A DNA stretch of 64,000 bases. Source: Deinococcus metalli (GTDB lineage Bacteria > Deinococcota > Deinococci > Deinococcales > Deinococcaceae). The stretch is taken from positions 1 to 64,000 of the forward strand of contig NZ_JACHFK010000012.1 of the NCBI RefSeq assembly GCF_014201805.1, written 5' to 3'. Position 1 is the first letter of the stretch. Each line of letters opens with the position of its first letter. The position numbers were made by a program, and so were the translations under genes. Positions 1 to 12,259 of the stretch are shown here, one piece after another. The notes under the pieces are model-generated. The model ran no database searches. It was given only the letters and a program-made list of their open reading frames with translations, and was not told where the DNA came from.

Positions 1-105
1 TCTCGTGAAGCGCGCGTACACTTCGCAGTTCTCGCTCTTCTCGTCCGGGTTGTCATGCGCCTCGCCTCCGAAGAGGCTCAGAAACAATACAGGCCACACC
101 CACAT
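1..105 (-). CDS. 5' part of an unidentified gene running off the left edge
   Basis: An open frame starts at an ATG at 105 and continues without a stop to base 1, giving 35 codons ([20 protein letters not shown], then a stretch rich in charged residues ending VYARFTR). A GAGGGGAG ribosome binding site lies about 7 nt upstream. The hydrophobic N-terminus followed by a polar stretch suggests a short signal peptide or anchor. Only the N-terminus is in the window, so no function can be assigned. It is divergent from the next gene, and the two would share the 105-185 promoter region. The call rests on the start context and the plausible residue pattern. Confidence 0.45.
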   Translation of the reverse strand, partial: MWVWPVLFLSLFGGEAHDNPDEKSENCEVYARFTR

Positions 106-184
106 CTGTCAACTCCCCTCGCCTTGCGGATCTGGAGATGTCCGGAGCACGAACCTCACCGTGCCCCCGGACATGATGGGGAAC

Positions 185-916
185 ATGTCCTGGCGCGCCT
201 TCAGCCCTATTTGCCTGCTGCTCCTGACCGCCTGCGGACGGGCGAACGCCTTGGACATCGGGTCGGTGTCGGCCGGCGGGATGACCTACACCGTGGCGAC
301 CGTGGACCTCGGCCGGGACCGGCTGGCCCTGCACTGGCTCAATCCGACGACCAGGCAGCCATACCGCACCTTCGGGCAGCTGCGGGACCGGCTGCGCAAG
401 GAAGGCCGCACGCTGCTGTTCGCCACGAACAGTGGGATCTACGCTCCTGGCCCGAAACCGCTGGGGCTGCATGTCGAGCAGGGGCGTACGCTCGTTCCCC
501 TGAACAATGCGCGTTCCGGCGGAAATTTCGCACTGCTGCCCAATGGCGTGTTCTGGATCGCGGGTGGACGGGCGGGCGTGACGGAAACGCAGGCGTACCG
601 CCGCTCGAACGTGAGCCCCACCTTCGCGACGCAGTCCGGCCCGCTGCTCGTGCAGGGCGGCACGTTGCATCCCGAGTTCCGCAAGACCGGCACGTCCTTC
701 AAGGTCCGCAGCGGGGTGGGCGTGTGCCGGGACGGGCGGGTGCGCTTTGCGATCAGCCGGGGACCGGTGAACTTCTACTCGTTCGCCGTGTTCTTCCGCG
801 ACACCCTGCGCTGCCCGGACGCGCTGTACCTCGACGGCAGCATCAGCGCGTACGCCACGGCCGATACCGACACGCAGCTTGCCCCGTTCGCGGGCATATG
901 GAGCGTGAGCCGGTAA
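185..916 (+). CDS. Phosphodiester glycosidase family protein (NAGPA/DUF2233)
   Basis: Secreted or lipid-anchored protein of about 243 residues. The N-terminus [17 protein letters not shown] has a lipobox-like LLTAC, so it may be a lipoprotein. The body matches the phosphodiester glycosidase (DUF2233) domain: ATNSGIYAP near the middle, then [22 protein letters not shown] and YLDGSISAY close to the C-terminus, which are the conserved blocks of the family. Such proteins remove sugars linked through phosphodiesters; the substrate here is unknown. In-frame starts at 161 (GTG), 173 and 176 are possible; 185 was chosen because it puts the hydrophobic segment at the N-terminus. A hairpin terminator follows at 964. 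Confidence 0.75.
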   Translation: MSWRAFSPICLLLLTACGRANALDIGSVSAGGMTYTVATVDLGRDRLALHWLNPTTRQPYRTFGQLRDRLRKEGRTLLFATNSGIYAPGPKPLGLHVEQGRTLVPLNNARSGGNFALLPNGVFWIAGGRAGVTETQAYRRSNVSPTFATQSGPLLVQGGTLHPEFRKTGTSFKVRSGVGVCRDGRVRFAISRGPVNFYSFAVFFRDTLRCPDALYLDGSISAYATADTDTQLAPFAGIWSVSR

Positions 917-963
917 GGGAGGGAACGGACTCTCAGAACCCGCAGCCCCCACACGCTGAAGCA

Positions 964-990
964 CCCCTGCCGGGAACCTGACGGCAGGGG
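964..990. terminator. Hairpin between convergent genes
   Basis: CCCCTGCCG (964-972) and CGGCAGGGG (982-990) form a perfect 9-bp stem with a 9-nt loop. It lies between the glycosidase gene and the convergent DUF937 gene, so it could end transcription from both sides. There is no T-run. Confidence 0.6.
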
Positions 991-1020
991 AGCTCCGAGT
1001 AGGGCAGTGAACGGTCGAGA

Positions 1021-3078
1021 TTACTGGTTGACGGTCAGGCCGACGGCACTCAGCGGCGCGGCGTCCGGCTCGCCCAGTGGCCGCACCTCGTAACGGATGG
1101 CGCCCGCACCGGGACGGCTCTGGTAACTCCAGCCGCAGGTGCTGTCCAGCGGGATGTCCTTCACGCCGATGGTGCGCTCGCCGCGCTTGACGGTCACGCG
1201 GTAGCCCTGGCCCTGGCCCTGACCGCCGAAGCGGAAGGGTTCGCTGACCGCCTGCCCGTCGGTGATGCTTAGGCTGTACTCGTCGGTGCAGGCCGCGGCG
1301 CTGGCGTTCGCGTCGGCCGCGCCGATGGTCACGGCGACCGAGCCGAGGCTGGCGCCGCCCGGACCCCGGACGCTGTACGTGTGCTTGCCGGCGGCCGGGC
1401 TGGGCACGTCGAAGCTCCAGTTGCCGTCCTGGCCGATGCTCAGCTTGCCCAGGCTGGTGTCGTCCTCGAAGAGTTCGACCTCGTCGCCGGCCTTGCCCAT
1501 GCCGCGCAGCGTGAATCCGCCGGCGGGCAGGGTCGCGTCCGCGGCGGGCTCACTGATCATGAAGCTGCCGTCCATGGCCCCGCCCGAGCCAGCCGTTCCC
1601 GCGCTGTCCGTTCCCGGGCTGTCCGTGGCCGCGCTTCCGGTGGTTGCCGGGTCGGTCGCGGTGGACGTGGTGCCCGTCGTGTCTGACGTGGCCGTATCTG
1701 CCGTGGCGGTGCCGGCCGAGTCCGTCCCAGCGGCCGTGCTGGACGTATCCGTTCCCGTCCCGGTGGCTGTACCGGTCGCGGCGGTGCCAGTTCCGGTGCT
1801 GGCGTCCACGGTGGCCGGGCGGCGGTTCAGCAGCCAGCAGCCGCCCAGCAGCAGCACGACCAGCAGCGGAATCAGCCACCACGGGAATCCGCCGCGGCGC
1901 CGGGCAGCCGGAGGAGTGGAGGCTGGCGGCACCGGGGCCGGCGCGGCTGGCGCTGGAGTGGCGGTGGTCGTCGTGGCTGCCGGGCGGGCCGCCGCCGGGC
2001 GAGGCGCGGGAGCAGGAGCCGCCGATGCGCCCGGGGCGAGCATGGTGGTCAGGCCGTCCGCTCCGAGAAGGGCGCCCAGGCTGCCCAGCCCGGCCGGCAG
2101 CAGCCCGGCGAGGCGACCGCCCAGGCCGCCCAGCAGCGTGCCAAAGCCTGCCGCGTCCAGGTTCCCGGCCCGCGCGCGCCCACCCAGCACGGCCAGCACC
2201 AGCGGAGTCAGCAGGGCCAGCAGCCGGCCGGCGCTGCTGCCACTGCCGCCCAGCGCCGTACCCAGGCGGCCGGTGAGGGCGTCCGCATTCCCGAACAGCG
2301 TGCCCAGCAGGCGGCGCCCCTGGCCCTCAATCCGGGCCAGGTCGGCCGGGGTGTCCAGCACCTGCGGGTTCACGTGCCCATGGTCGTCACTGAGGCCGGC
2401 GAAGGGCCGTGCCAGGGCCAGCACGTCCCCGCCCGCCCTGGCCCGGCTGACCAGGGCGGCCAGCACGAGCGGCAGCGCGGCCAGCGTGGCGCGGCCGGCA
2501 GCGTTGGGAGCGAACCCGGCCGCCGCCCCGATCTTCTCGGCAGCGGGGCTGCTGAACTGCCCGCGCACGAACTCCAGCACGTCGCCGGACGGCTCGGCGG
2601 CGGGCGAGGCGGCCGCCAGCCCACCGGCTCCGGCCAGCAGGGCGGCTGCGTTCCCGGCAGTCAGGCCGCCACGGTGCCCCAGCACGCTCAGCAGGAGCGG
2701 CAATGCCATGTGCAGCAGGCGGGTCACGCCAGCCGGCGCGCCGCCCGTCTGGGCAGCCACAGCGGCCGCCATCGCGTCGGCGCGGCCGCCCAGCAGCGCC
2801 GGGGCCAGCAGCTCGCCGGCCCGCTCCAGCGTCTCGGCGCCGGCCGGGTCGTCCAGGGCGGCCGCCACGCTGCCGAAGTCCGGGAGGTTCTCCACGGCCT
2901 CTGCGATCTGGGCCTGTCCCTCGGGGCGGCCAGCGTACTCCGCCAGGGCGTCCAGTTGCAGCGGCAGGCCGACCTCCAGCGCCCGCTGCGCGGCTGGGGC
3001 GTCCAGCCCGGCCGACTGCCCGAGCCGGGCCGACGCCTCGGGGCTGAAGAAGGTCTGGATCGTGTCCATCACGTTCAT
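1021..3078 (-). CDS. DUF937 protein with one membrane anchor and Ig-like C-terminus
   Basis: Protein of 685 residues. Residues 1 to about 335 are Ala/Leu/Gly-rich helical DUF937 sequence with recurring LLxLLxPLVLAVLG-type units. An Ala/Pro linker follows, then one transmembrane helix near 396-418 (WWLIPLLVVLLLGGCWLL), an 80-residue Thr/Ser/Gly/Asp linker, and a C-terminal part (starting FMISEPAADATLPAG) that looks like a bacterial Ig-like fold. The ATG at 3078 is preceded by AGGAGGT, so it was preferred over the TTG six bases upstream. DUF937 proteins are often found with envelope or stress genes; the role here is unknown. The linker is low-complexity and probably disordered. Confidence 0.7.
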   Translation of the reverse strand: MNVMDTIQTFFSPEASARLGQSAGLDAPAAQRALEVGLPLQLDALAEYAGRPEGQAQIAEAVENLPDFGSVAAALDDPAGAETLERAGELLAPALLGGRADAMAAAVAAQTGGAPAGVTRLLHMALPLLLSVLGHRGGLTAGNAAALLAGAGGLAAASPAAEPSGDVLEFVRGQFSSPAAEKIGAAAGFAPNAAGRATLAALPLVLAALVSRARAGGDVLALARPFAGLSDDHGHVNPQVLDTPADLARIEGQGRRLLGTLFGNADALTGRLGTALGGSGSSAGRLLALLTPLVLAVLGGRARAGNLDAAGFGTLLGGLGGRLAGLLPAGLGSLGALLGADGLTTMLAPGASAAPAPAPRPAAARPAATTTTATPAPAAPAPVPPASTPPAARRRGGFPWWLIPLLVVLLLGGCWLLNRRPATVDASTGTGTAATGTATGTGTDTSSTAAGTDSAGTATADTATSDTTGTTSTATDPATTGSAATDSPGTDSAGTAGSGGAMDGSFMISEPAADATLPAGGFTLRGMGKAGDEVELFEDDTSLGKLSIGQDGNWSFDVPSPAAGKHTYSVRGPGGASLGSVAVTIGAADANASAAACTDEYSLSITDGQAVSEPFRFGGQGQGQGYRVTVKRGERTIGVKDIPLDSTCGWSYQSRPGAGAIRYEVRPLGEPDAAPLSAVGLTVNQ

Positions 3079-3229
3079 GCGCAACCTCCTGTGTCTCGGT
3101 GGGCTCCGTGGGGGTGTGGCGACGAAAGCCCCTGCAGTTCAGATGAACAGCGCCCCGGACGGTCCACCGCCGCCGGCGCCGGTCACGCTCCGGGTCCCGC
3201 TGGAACGCGCGTCCAGCCTACCCCACGCT

Positions 3230-3685
3230 CTACCGTGCGGTTTTCTCCCCTTTCCATAGGGAGTCATCACAAACGGTCGCGTCGCGGTGCGGTCCGCCCG
3301 GCGGCGGCGCCTCCTGCACGATCTCCAGACGGTGGCCGAAGGGATCACTCAGGAATACGCGGGGCGCGCCGGTGTCGTGGTCGGCCTCGCAGGGCACGCC
3401 GCACGCCTCCAGGTGGGCGCGCACGGCCGCCAGATCGGCGCAGCGCAGGGCCGCGTGCCCCTTGACGCGGGGCCCGAAGTCCGGCGCGACGCTCACGTGC
3501 ACCTGCCGTCCGTCCAGCAGCGCCAACCACACTCCGCCCCGGCCGCGCAGGGCGAGCGGCTTGGCGACTTCGGGCAGGCCCAGCAGGCCGCCGAACAACG
3601 CGCGAGCAGCGGCTTCACACCCGGCCGGCGCCTCGATCTGCACGTGGTCCAGTCCGGTGACGAGGGCCGGCGGGGTGAGCGGCAT
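3230..3685 (-). CDS. VOC (glyoxalase/bleomycin-resistance fold) protein
   Basis: About 151 residues with a single VOC half-domain: VTGLDHVQIEAP at the N-terminus with the first metal-type His, then VWLALLDGRQVHVSV, KGHAALRCADL and a closing DPFGHRLEIVQE with the conserved Glu. VOC proteins are dioxygenases, isomerases or antibiotic-binding proteins; nothing here fixes the substrate. The start at MPLTPPALV was chosen because the 14 residues before it (Arg-rich) do not fit the fold. It is in the same direction as the GGDEF gene upstream (64 nt gap). Confidence 0.75.
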   Translation of the reverse strand: MPLTPPALVTGLDHVQIEAPAGCEAAARALFGGLLGLPEVAKPLALRGRGGVWLALLDGRQVHVSVAPDFGPRVKGHAALRCADLAAVRAHLEACGVPCEADHDTGAPRVFLSDPFGHRLEIVQEAPPPGGPHRDATVCDDSLWKGEKTAR

Positions 3686-3748
3686 GCCCTGATGGTCCTC
3701 ACGCCGGGCGCGGCACAGTCGTGGCAACGTTCCGGCGCGGCGACCGCG

Positions 3749-4822
3749 CTACGCGGCGTCCACGCGCGTGCGGTTGCGGCCCTCCTCCTTCGCGCGGTAC
3801 AGGGCGGCGTCGGCCGCGCCGAGCAGCGCCGAGAGCTGGGCCGCCGTGACGTCCGCGGCGCAGTGCACCACACCGGCGCTGACCGTCACGGCGCGCGATT
3901 CCGGCCGGGCCGCGTATGCCGCGCGCAGCGCCTCGACCCGCCGCACCACGGCGTCCGTGTCCGGCTCGGCCATCACCCACACAAACTCCTCGCCGCCCAT
4001 GCGCACGAGCAGGTCGCCGCCCTGCGCGTGGGTCTGGAGGGTCTGCGCGAAGCAGCGCAGCACCTCGTCGCCGGTCTGGTGGCCGTAGCGGTCGTTCACC
4101 TGCTTGAAGTGGTCGAGGTCGAGCATCACCAGCGCCACGCGCTGCCCGGGCAGCGTCGCCGCCACGACGCCGGCGAACTCGTCGAACAGCACGCGGCGGT
4201 TCGAGAGGCCCGTCAGGGGATCAGTGCGCCCCAGCCGCGCGAGTTCCTGCGCCTCCTGCACCGCCGCCGAGCGGAAGAACGCCACCGCCAGCCCGGTGAA
4301 GGCGACCGGAATGGCCGTGAGCAGCGCCTCCAGCGGCCACACTTCGCCACGCATGAGCACGCGGTCGTTGGTAAAGGCCAGCACGGCCACCGCCACGCTG
4401 CTGAATGCCACCTGCCACCCCAGCAGGCGCCGGCGCAGGAACCCGGCCGTGAGCACCATCGGCCACAGCAGCACCATCACGGAGTACTGCGTGCCGAACA
4501 GCAATGTCTCGCCCAGGGTGGACGTGAGCGAGCACGCGTTGCCCAGCACCATCAGCAGTTCGTCGAAGCGCTTGCCGAGCAGCACCTGTGGCCGAGCCCA
4601 TGCCAGCAATGACAGGCCCAGGCCCACCGACGCCGTGACGCCGAACAGCAGGCGGCCGCCCACCGGGTCCGGCGCGCCGTGCGTGGGCAGCGCGAGGGCC
4701 AGCAGGGACATCAGCCCGCCGCCGAAGAAGAACAGCGCCAGTGCCCAGCCCTTCACCCGCACCAGCCGAGCCACCAGATGAGGCGCAGCTGAGGGCGACG
4801 TGAACATACCCACGTTTACCAT
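3749..4822 (-). CDS. Membrane-anchored GGDEF diguanylate cyclase
   Basis: The 357-residue protein begins with about 180 residues of hydrophobic sequence forming five or six transmembrane helices, then a short coiled linker (AVQEAQELARLGRTDPLTGLSNRR) and a GGDEF domain. The active-site loop is GGEEF (RMGGEEFVWV), an accepted active variant, and LDLDHFKQVNDRYGH supplies the metal-binding Asp. The product would be cyclic di-GMP. The RxxD inhibitory site normally five residues before the motif is absent (GGDL is there instead), so product inhibition at that site is unlikely. A second possible start lies at the Met six codons in. Confidence 0.88.
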   Translation of the reverse strand: MVNVGMFTSPSAAPHLVARLVRVKGWALALFFFGGGLMSLLALALPTHGAPDPVGGRLLFGVTASVGLGLSLLAWARPQVLLGKRFDELLMVLGNACSLTSTLGETLLFGTQYSVMVLLWPMVLTAGFLRRRLLGWQVAFSSVAVAVLAFTNDRVLMRGEVWPLEALLTAIPVAFTGLAVAFFRSAAVQEAQELARLGRTDPLTGLSNRRVLFDEFAGVVAATLPGQRVALVMLDLDHFKQVNDRYGHQTGDEVLRCFAQTLQTHAQGGDLLVRMGGEEFVWVMAEPDTDAVVRRVEALRAAYAARPESRAVTVSAGVVHCAADVTAAQLSALLGAADAALYRAKEEGRNRTRVDAA

Positions 4823-4850
4823 GTGAATGTCAACGTGTGGAGCCGCGCAG

Positions 4851-5087
4851 TTACGTTCTGCCCCGCCGCCCCTCGTTGCCGCGCCGGAAGTTGCCGGTGA
4901 CGCGTGCCATCACGAGCTGCGCCGCGTGGTCATCCAGGCCCTCGACGCGCGCCAGGAAGCGCTCGGCGTCACGGCCGGCCAGGGTGGTCACGGGCCGGCC
5001 GTACCACGACACGACCACCCGGCCGTCCTTCAGGGCGTGGTACCCGAAGCGGCCGTCCAGCAGTTCGCCGCGCGCGTCCTCGGGCAC
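4851..5087 (-). CDS. Small conserved-looking hypothetical protein
   Basis: 78 residues from a GTG at 5087, three bases after the paaZ stop, so it is probably translated from the same message. The sequence (GRFGYHALKDGRVVVSWYGRPVTTLAG and a C-terminal basic tail) has the alternating pattern of a small beta-rich fold and strongly GC-biased third positions, which supports coding. No family was recognised. It could be a downstream passenger of the paa operon and unrelated to phenylacetate metabolism. Confidence 0.55.
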   Translation of the reverse strand: MPEDARGELLDGRFGYHALKDGRVVVSWYGRPVTTLAGRDAERFLARVEGLDDHAAQLVMARVTGNFRRGNEGRRGRT

Positions 5088-5090
5088 GGC

Positions 5091-7184
<2,094 letters not shown>

Positions 7185-7226
7185 GGCAAGTCAACCTCAT
7201 GGACGTCGAAGCTTTGTAGATCGCGT

Positions 7227-7580
7227 TCAGGTGTAAGTGTCGAACTCCCAGTTCGATCTGCGGGACATCTGTTCCGCAATCTGGAGCCACGTTGGCGCGG
7301 CACTGCGAGAGACGACCCTCTCGATGATTTTGCCTATTTCTACACGGCTGTACTCATTAACTATTAAGATATCCCAGCGCCACACAAAGCCATCGACAGC
7401 ACATTCTCTTGCATGCCAAGCTGGCGAGCACACGGTAAATCTCAAGGAATCGGCCGCATCTTGATACTGAGGGCCAATCATCACACGCAGGGCCACGCCA
7501 AAATCAGAGGGGTCGTCGGGAACAAAACACTCAGAACTGCTGAAATCAATTAAAAATATCCCTTTTACTTCAGGAATCAC
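7227..7580 (-). CDS. Imm8-family immunity protein, apparently solitary
   Basis: 117 residues from a GTG start (MIPEVKGIFLIDF...) with GGAGG upstream. The pattern DPSDFGVALRVMIGP, FTVCSPAWHA, WDILIVNEYS and a C-terminal WLQIAEQMSRRSNWEFDTY matches the Imm8 family, whose members neutralise polymorphic or contact-dependent toxins. No toxin gene is nearby. The DNA is markedly AT-richer than both neighbours and the codon use is unlike the paa genes, pointing to horizontal acquisition. It sits between paaD (19 nt away) and paaZ (42 nt away) on the same strand, so it is probably expressed from the paa promoter. Family assignment is from motif memory, not a search. Confidence 0.7.
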   Translation of the reverse strand: MIPEVKGIFLIDFSSSECFVPDDPSDFGVALRVMIGPQYQDAADSLRFTVCSPAWHARECAVDGFVWRWDILIVNEYSRVEIGKIIERVVSRSAAPTWLQIAEQMSRRSNWEFDTYT

Positions 7581-7599
7581 GATGAGCTATGCCTCCTCA

Positions 7600-8097
7600 T
7601 CACACGCTCTTGAAGCCCTCAAACGGTTCCCGGCAGCTCTCGCAGACATACATGCGCTTGCATAGCGTCGGGCCGAAGCTCGCTGTCATCCTCACGTTCA
7701 GGGAGCCGCAGCGGGGGCAGCGGGTGGGTTCGGCGTCCAGTTGGATCAGGCCGTGCTCGGCGGGCGCGGGGGGCGCGATGCCGTACTCGCGCAGACGCTC
7801 GCGGGCATCGTCGCCTATCCAGTCGGTCGTCCACGGGGGCGTCAGGGTGCTCCGCACCTCCACGTCCGCCACGCCCAGATCGCGCACGGCCTGCTCGATG
7901 CTGTCCCGGATCACGTGCAACGCCGGGCAGCCGCTGAAGGTCGGCGTGAACGTCACCGTCACCCGCCCGCCGTCCACGCTGACGTCCCGTACCATGCCCA
8001 TGTCCGTGATGCTCACGACCGGAATCTCCGGATCGGGAACGTGAGACAGAGCGGCCCAGATCGCCGCCGGCGTGGCGTGTGTCACCGTCGGCGTCAT
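7600..8097 (-). CDS. paaD: PaaD: phenylacetyl-CoA epoxidase accessory subunit
   Basis: 165 residues. The N-terminal MIP18/DUF59-like domain ([33 protein letters not shown]) is followed by a C-terminal zinc-type module CPRCGS...[18 protein letters not shown]. PaaD is thought to assist maturation of the diiron epoxidase PaaABC. The ATG overlaps the paaC stop by one base (TGATG), indicating translational coupling. The much longer upstream open frame is antisense-like noise over paaC. Confidence 0.93.
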   Translation of the reverse strand: MTPTVTHATPAAIWAALSHVPDPEIPVVSITDMGMVRDVSVDGGRVTVTFTPTFSGCPALHVIRDSIEQAVRDLGVADVEVRSTLTPPWTTDWIGDDARERLREYGIAPPAPAEHGLIQLDAEPTRCPRCGSLNVRMTASFGPTLCKRMYVCESCREPFEGFKSV

Positions 8098-8876
8098 CAC
8101 CACACCTCCGCGTCCGGGTGTGCGCGCGCCACGGCCTGCATCTCGGCCAGCAACGGGGCCAGGTGCTCGGTATGCGTGTCGCGGCCGGCACCCGCGTCGG
8201 CGGTGGCGGGAAGGGGCAGGCCGCAGCGGCCCTGCAGGTGCCGCGTCACGAGGTCGTGCCAGCGGGCGTGAACGGCGGGCAGGTCGGGGAGGAGGCCCGC
8301 CGCAGTCAATTCGTCCTCGCCCTCGACGGGCTGGAAGAGCTGCGCAGTGTGGGGCCACAGTTCGGCCAGGGCCACATGGATACGGCGGGCGCTCTCCTCG
8401 GTGCCCAGAGCCAGGCGCTCGACCCACAGGGCCGTGTGCTGCACGTGGAATTTCTCCTCACGCACGGCCTTGGCGGCCACGGCGGCCAGCGGCGCATAGG
8501 TGCTGCGGGTCGCGGCGTCCAGCCACAGGGCCTCGAAGGTGTCGTACAGGAACTGGCGGAGCATGGTCACGGCCCAGTCGCCCTTCGGGAGTTCCACCAG
8601 CCGCGTGCAGGTGTACGCGCCGGCGTCCCGGAAAAATGCGAGGCGGTCGGGGTCGCTGCCGTCCAGGTCGGCGCGCAGGCCCAGGTACAGGCCCGCGTGC
8701 CCGAGTTCGTCCTGCGCGATGTTCGCCAGGGCGATGTCCTCTTCCAGGATCGGGGCGTGGCCGGTCCACTCGCCGCCCCGGTGGGCCAGCACGATCTCGT
8801 CGTCCGCGAGGGCCGTGAGACGGCGGATCAGGCCCTGCGTCTGTGCAGGGGTCAGGGTTCCTGCCGTGGCCGTCAT
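8097..8876 (-). CDS. paaC: PaaC: phenylacetyl-CoA epoxidase structural subunit
   Basis: 259 residues, ferritin-like helical subunit that pairs with PaaA in the ring 1,2-epoxidase. Visible family blocks are [39 protein letters not shown] and [12 protein letters not shown]; in this family it lacks catalytic diiron function and is structural. The ATG overlaps the paaB stop by four bases (ATGA), a coupled arrangement. Expected length is about 250 residues, so it is complete. Confidence 0.94.
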   Translation of the reverse strand: MTATAGTLTPAQTQGLIRRLTALADDEIVLAHRGGEWTGHAPILEEDIALANIAQDELGHAGLYLGLRADLDGSDPDRLAFFRDAGAYTCTRLVELPKGDWAVTMLRQFLYDTFEALWLDAATRSTYAPLAAVAAKAVREEKFHVQHTALWVERLALGTEESARRIHVALAELWPHTAQLFQPVEGEDELTAAGLLPDLPAVHARWHDLVTRHLQGRCGLPLPATADAGAGRDTHTEHLAPLLAEMQAVARAHPDAEVW

Positions 8877-9511
8877 GACTCCTCCTTGTACTTGCCGGCG
8901 GCGTGCGGGTGGTCGTAGACCTTGTGGTCGCCCACGTGGGGTTCTTCGTTCACCTGCCGCGGCATCAGGCCGGAGCGTTTGAGTTCGCCCACGTGGCGGC
9001 CGATCACGCCGTAGTGCTGCTGCTGCTTGTAGGTCTTGTCCTTCGCGGGCGCGAACCAGCTTTCTACCGTGCCAGCGTCCTCGGCGGTGCGGACGACCGC
9101 AGACTCCGGGAAGACCATCCACGCCAGGACGTCCGGGTGCAGTACCCGCGCCTGCCGCAGCGCGTCGCCGCTTCCCGTCGCCTGCACGGTGCCGCTGAGG
9201 TCCACGAAGGTCATGCTGCGCTTGTTCGTGCGCTTGACCCCCACGTGGTACGTGCCCGCGTCGCCTGGGGTGTCCAGCACGGCCGGATTCCGGGTCACCT
9301 CCTCGGGCGTGGCGGTCAGAAGGTCGGTCTCGCGCACGCACCACAGGCTCACGGCGGCCGGCCGGCGCACGAACACGTTCCGCGCGGTCAGCAGCGCGTG
9401 CTCGCCGTCGCCGGCATGGACGCTGCCCACCGCCTGATGCGGGCGGCCCGGCGCGTCCTGCTTGAACACCTCCCAGCGCGGCCACTGGGTATCGGGGTGG
9501 GGTTGGGTCAT
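8873..9511 (-). CDS. paaB: PaaB: phenylacetyl-CoA epoxidase subunit, double-length form
   Basis: 212 residues from ATG 9511, about twice the roughly 95 residues of the E. coli protein. The first half ([21 protein letters not shown] ... [21 protein letters not shown]) is a standard PaaB unit. The second half ([20 protein letters not shown] ... [21 protein letters not shown]) repeats the same order of elements, so it looks like a tandem duplication of the PaaB fold. PaaB bridges the epoxidase hetero-oligomers. It is 44 nt downstream of paaA. Confidence 0.9.
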   Translation of the reverse strand: MTQPHPDTQWPRWEVFKQDAPGRPHQAVGSVHAGDGEHALLTARNVFVRRPAAVSLWCVRETDLLTATPEEVTRNPAVLDTPGDAGTYHVGVKRTNKRSMTFVDLSGTVQATGSGDALRQARVLHPDVLAWMVFPESAVVRTAEDAGTVESWFAPAKDKTYKQQQHYGVIGRHVGELKRSGLMPRQVNEEPHVGDHKVYDHPHAAGKYKEES

Positions 9512-9555
9512 GGAACGTCCTTGGGATGGGCGGTGAGCAGACCGGGCTTCCGCCC

Positions 9556-10518
<963 letters not shown>

Positions 10519-10545
10519 CGGGGCACCTCCAGGGTAAGTGATCCC

Positions 10546-10568
10546 AGTATACCTAACGCTCGTTAGGT
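10546..10568 (-). promoter_or_regulatory. paaA promoter with PaaR-type TetR operator
   Basis: ACCTAACG-CT-CGTTAGGT at 10551-10568 is an 18-bp inverted repeat with two perfect 8-bp arms. It fits the CNAACGNNCGTTNG consensus that I recall for Thermus PaaR, a TetR repressor released by phenylacetyl-CoA. Read toward paaA, a TATACT -10 hexamer (10551-10546) abuts it, so the operator fills the -35/-10 spacer. No paaR gene is in the window. Confidence 0.8.
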
Positions 10569-10667
10569 TGGCATGGGAGTGGTCCCAGAGTGCTTCACGC
10601 GCGGCCGTCGCGCAGCGCATGCTGGGAGCGTCGCCGCCGCCCCCATTCCGTTCCCGCCGGAGGTTTC

Positions 10668-12236
10668 ATGCCCACTGTCCGCACCGCCCTGAGCGTCCTG
10701 ACCCTGCTGCTCCTGCCCGTGCCGGCCGGCGCCCAGGACGACACGCCCATGCCCGTCAAGACCACCACGCAGACCTGTGGGGCCTACACCCTGAAGCTCG
10801 AGGAGAACGGCTTCGGCGATCCCGACGACCGCGTGAGCATCGTGCGCGGCGGCGCCACCCTCGCCACGGTGCAGGACACCATGGTGCACGTGGACTTCTG
10901 CCGCGACGTGACCGGCGACGGCGTGCCCGAGGTGCTGCTCGCGGGCTTCTCGGGCGGCGCGCACTGCTGCTTCACGCACACGCTGTACTCGCTGACCACG
11001 CCGCCCCGCAAGCTGCTCACGGCCTTCAGCGCGCACACCGACACCCTGGACGTGCGGCAGCTCGACGGCAAGGGCCCTATGGAACTCGTCGGCGCCGACT
11101 GGCGCTTCGCGTACGCCTACGGCCTGAGCTTCGCGGAGAGCGCTCCGCTGCCGGTGGTGTACTCGTACCTGCCAGTCACGGGCGGCGCGCCCCGCTACGT
11201 GGAGAATACCCGCGCGTTTCCCGGCCTGGTGCGCTCGTACGTGCAGAGCATGACCAGCGGGGAAGCCTTCGGCGGCGGGTACCTCGCCGAGTACGCCGCG
11301 CGGGTGATCACGGCGCCCACGACGGCCGAGCCCTACCTGCGCTCGCTGCCCGACAGGGTGCGCGCGTGGCTCACGAACTACGGCCCGGACATCCGGCACT
11401 CGCTGGGCGACTTCGGCCTGTGGGACTGGCCGACCCGCGCCGGCGTGAACCCGGACGCGCCGCGCACCGGACTGGGCGGGGCCTTCAGCGCGCCCGGCAC
11501 CCGCGAGTTCCTCGCGCTGGTGGGCGGCACCGACGCCAGACCGGCCGCAGACACGCCCCTGGAGGGCGGGCAGGCGAGCACCGGCACCCTGAAGCTGTAC
11601 CGCGCGCAGGGCGCGGCCATCGTGGCCGGCCCGCCCCTCCAGACCGTGCCCATGCGCTCGGACGCGGGCGGGTACGTGGACGCCGCGTGGTGGCCCGCAT
11701 TCGCGGTGCGCCGCGCGTCCGGGCGGGACGACGTGATCGTGCGGGACGCGCGCAGTGGCAGCGTGCGCTACACCACGCACCGCGTGGGCACAGCGGCCCT
11801 CACGGCCCTGACGGACGATCCCCTGGCGGTGGCGGCCACGCTGCTGGGCGACCTGAGCAACGTGGCGCGTCAGGTGGCGAGCAGCTACGCCCGCCCCACG
11901 CCGCCCCGCACGGCCGCCCAGCGCGCCGAGGTGCAGCGCCGTATCGACGCCGCGCTGATCCGCGCCCGCCCGTGGGCAGCCCTGACGGACGCCAGGCTCG
12001 ACCTGCCGCGTCTGGGGGGCTTCAGCGTGGGCGCGGTGGACATGACCGCGGACACCGCCGACCGCGCCCAGGTCACCGCGACCGCCGAGGTCGGGTACGC
12101 CGACGCGAAGACCGACAGCGAGTACATCTTCGGGCCGCGCTACACGGTCACCATCGACCTCGCGCGCGGCAGCGGCGGCTGGGCCGTCACGACGTGGACG
12201 CTCACACCGCTGACGGGCGAGCTGGACCCCAGCTGA
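10668..12236 (+). CDS. Secreted hypothetical protein
   Basis: 522 residues from ATG 10668. A clear signal peptide (VRTALSVLTLLLLPVPAGA, cut before QDD) is followed by a beta-rich domain containing FCRDVTGDGVPEVLLAGFSGGAHCCFTHTLYS, which resembles an FG-GAP or VCBS-type Ca2+-binding loop (DxTGDGxPE), and later by a helical C-terminal half. No enzyme motif was found. It probably acts outside the inner membrane. GGAGG lies just before the start (CCGGAGGTTTC). It is divergent from paaA and shares the 10519-10667 intergenic region with it. Confidence 0.7.
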   Translation: MPTVRTALSVLTLLLLPVPAGAQDDTPMPVKTTTQTCGAYTLKLEENGFGDPDDRVSIVRGGATLATVQDTMVHVDFCRDVTGDGVPEVLLAGFSGGAHCCFTHTLYSLTTPPRKLLTAFSAHTDTLDVRQLDGKGPMELVGADWRFAYAYGLSFAESAPLPVVYSYLPVTGGAPRYVENTRAFPGLVRSYVQSMTSGEAFGGGYLAEYAARVITAPTTAEPYLRSLPDRVRAWLTNYGPDIRHSLGDFGLWDWPTRAGVNPDAPRTGLGGAFSAPGTREFLALVGGTDARPAADTPLEGGQASTGTLKLYRAQGAAIVAGPPLQTVPMRSDAGGYVDAAWWPAFAVRRASGRDDVIVRDARSGSVRYTTHRVGTAALTALTDDPLAVAATLLGDLSNVARQVASSYARPTPPRTAAQRAEVQRRIDAALIRARPWAALTDARLDLPRLGGFSVGAVDMTADTADRAQVTATAEVGYADAKTDSEYIFGPRYTVTIDLARGSGGWAVTTWTLTPLTGELDPS

Positions 12237-12259
12237 AGCCGGGCCGCTACGCTGGGCAC

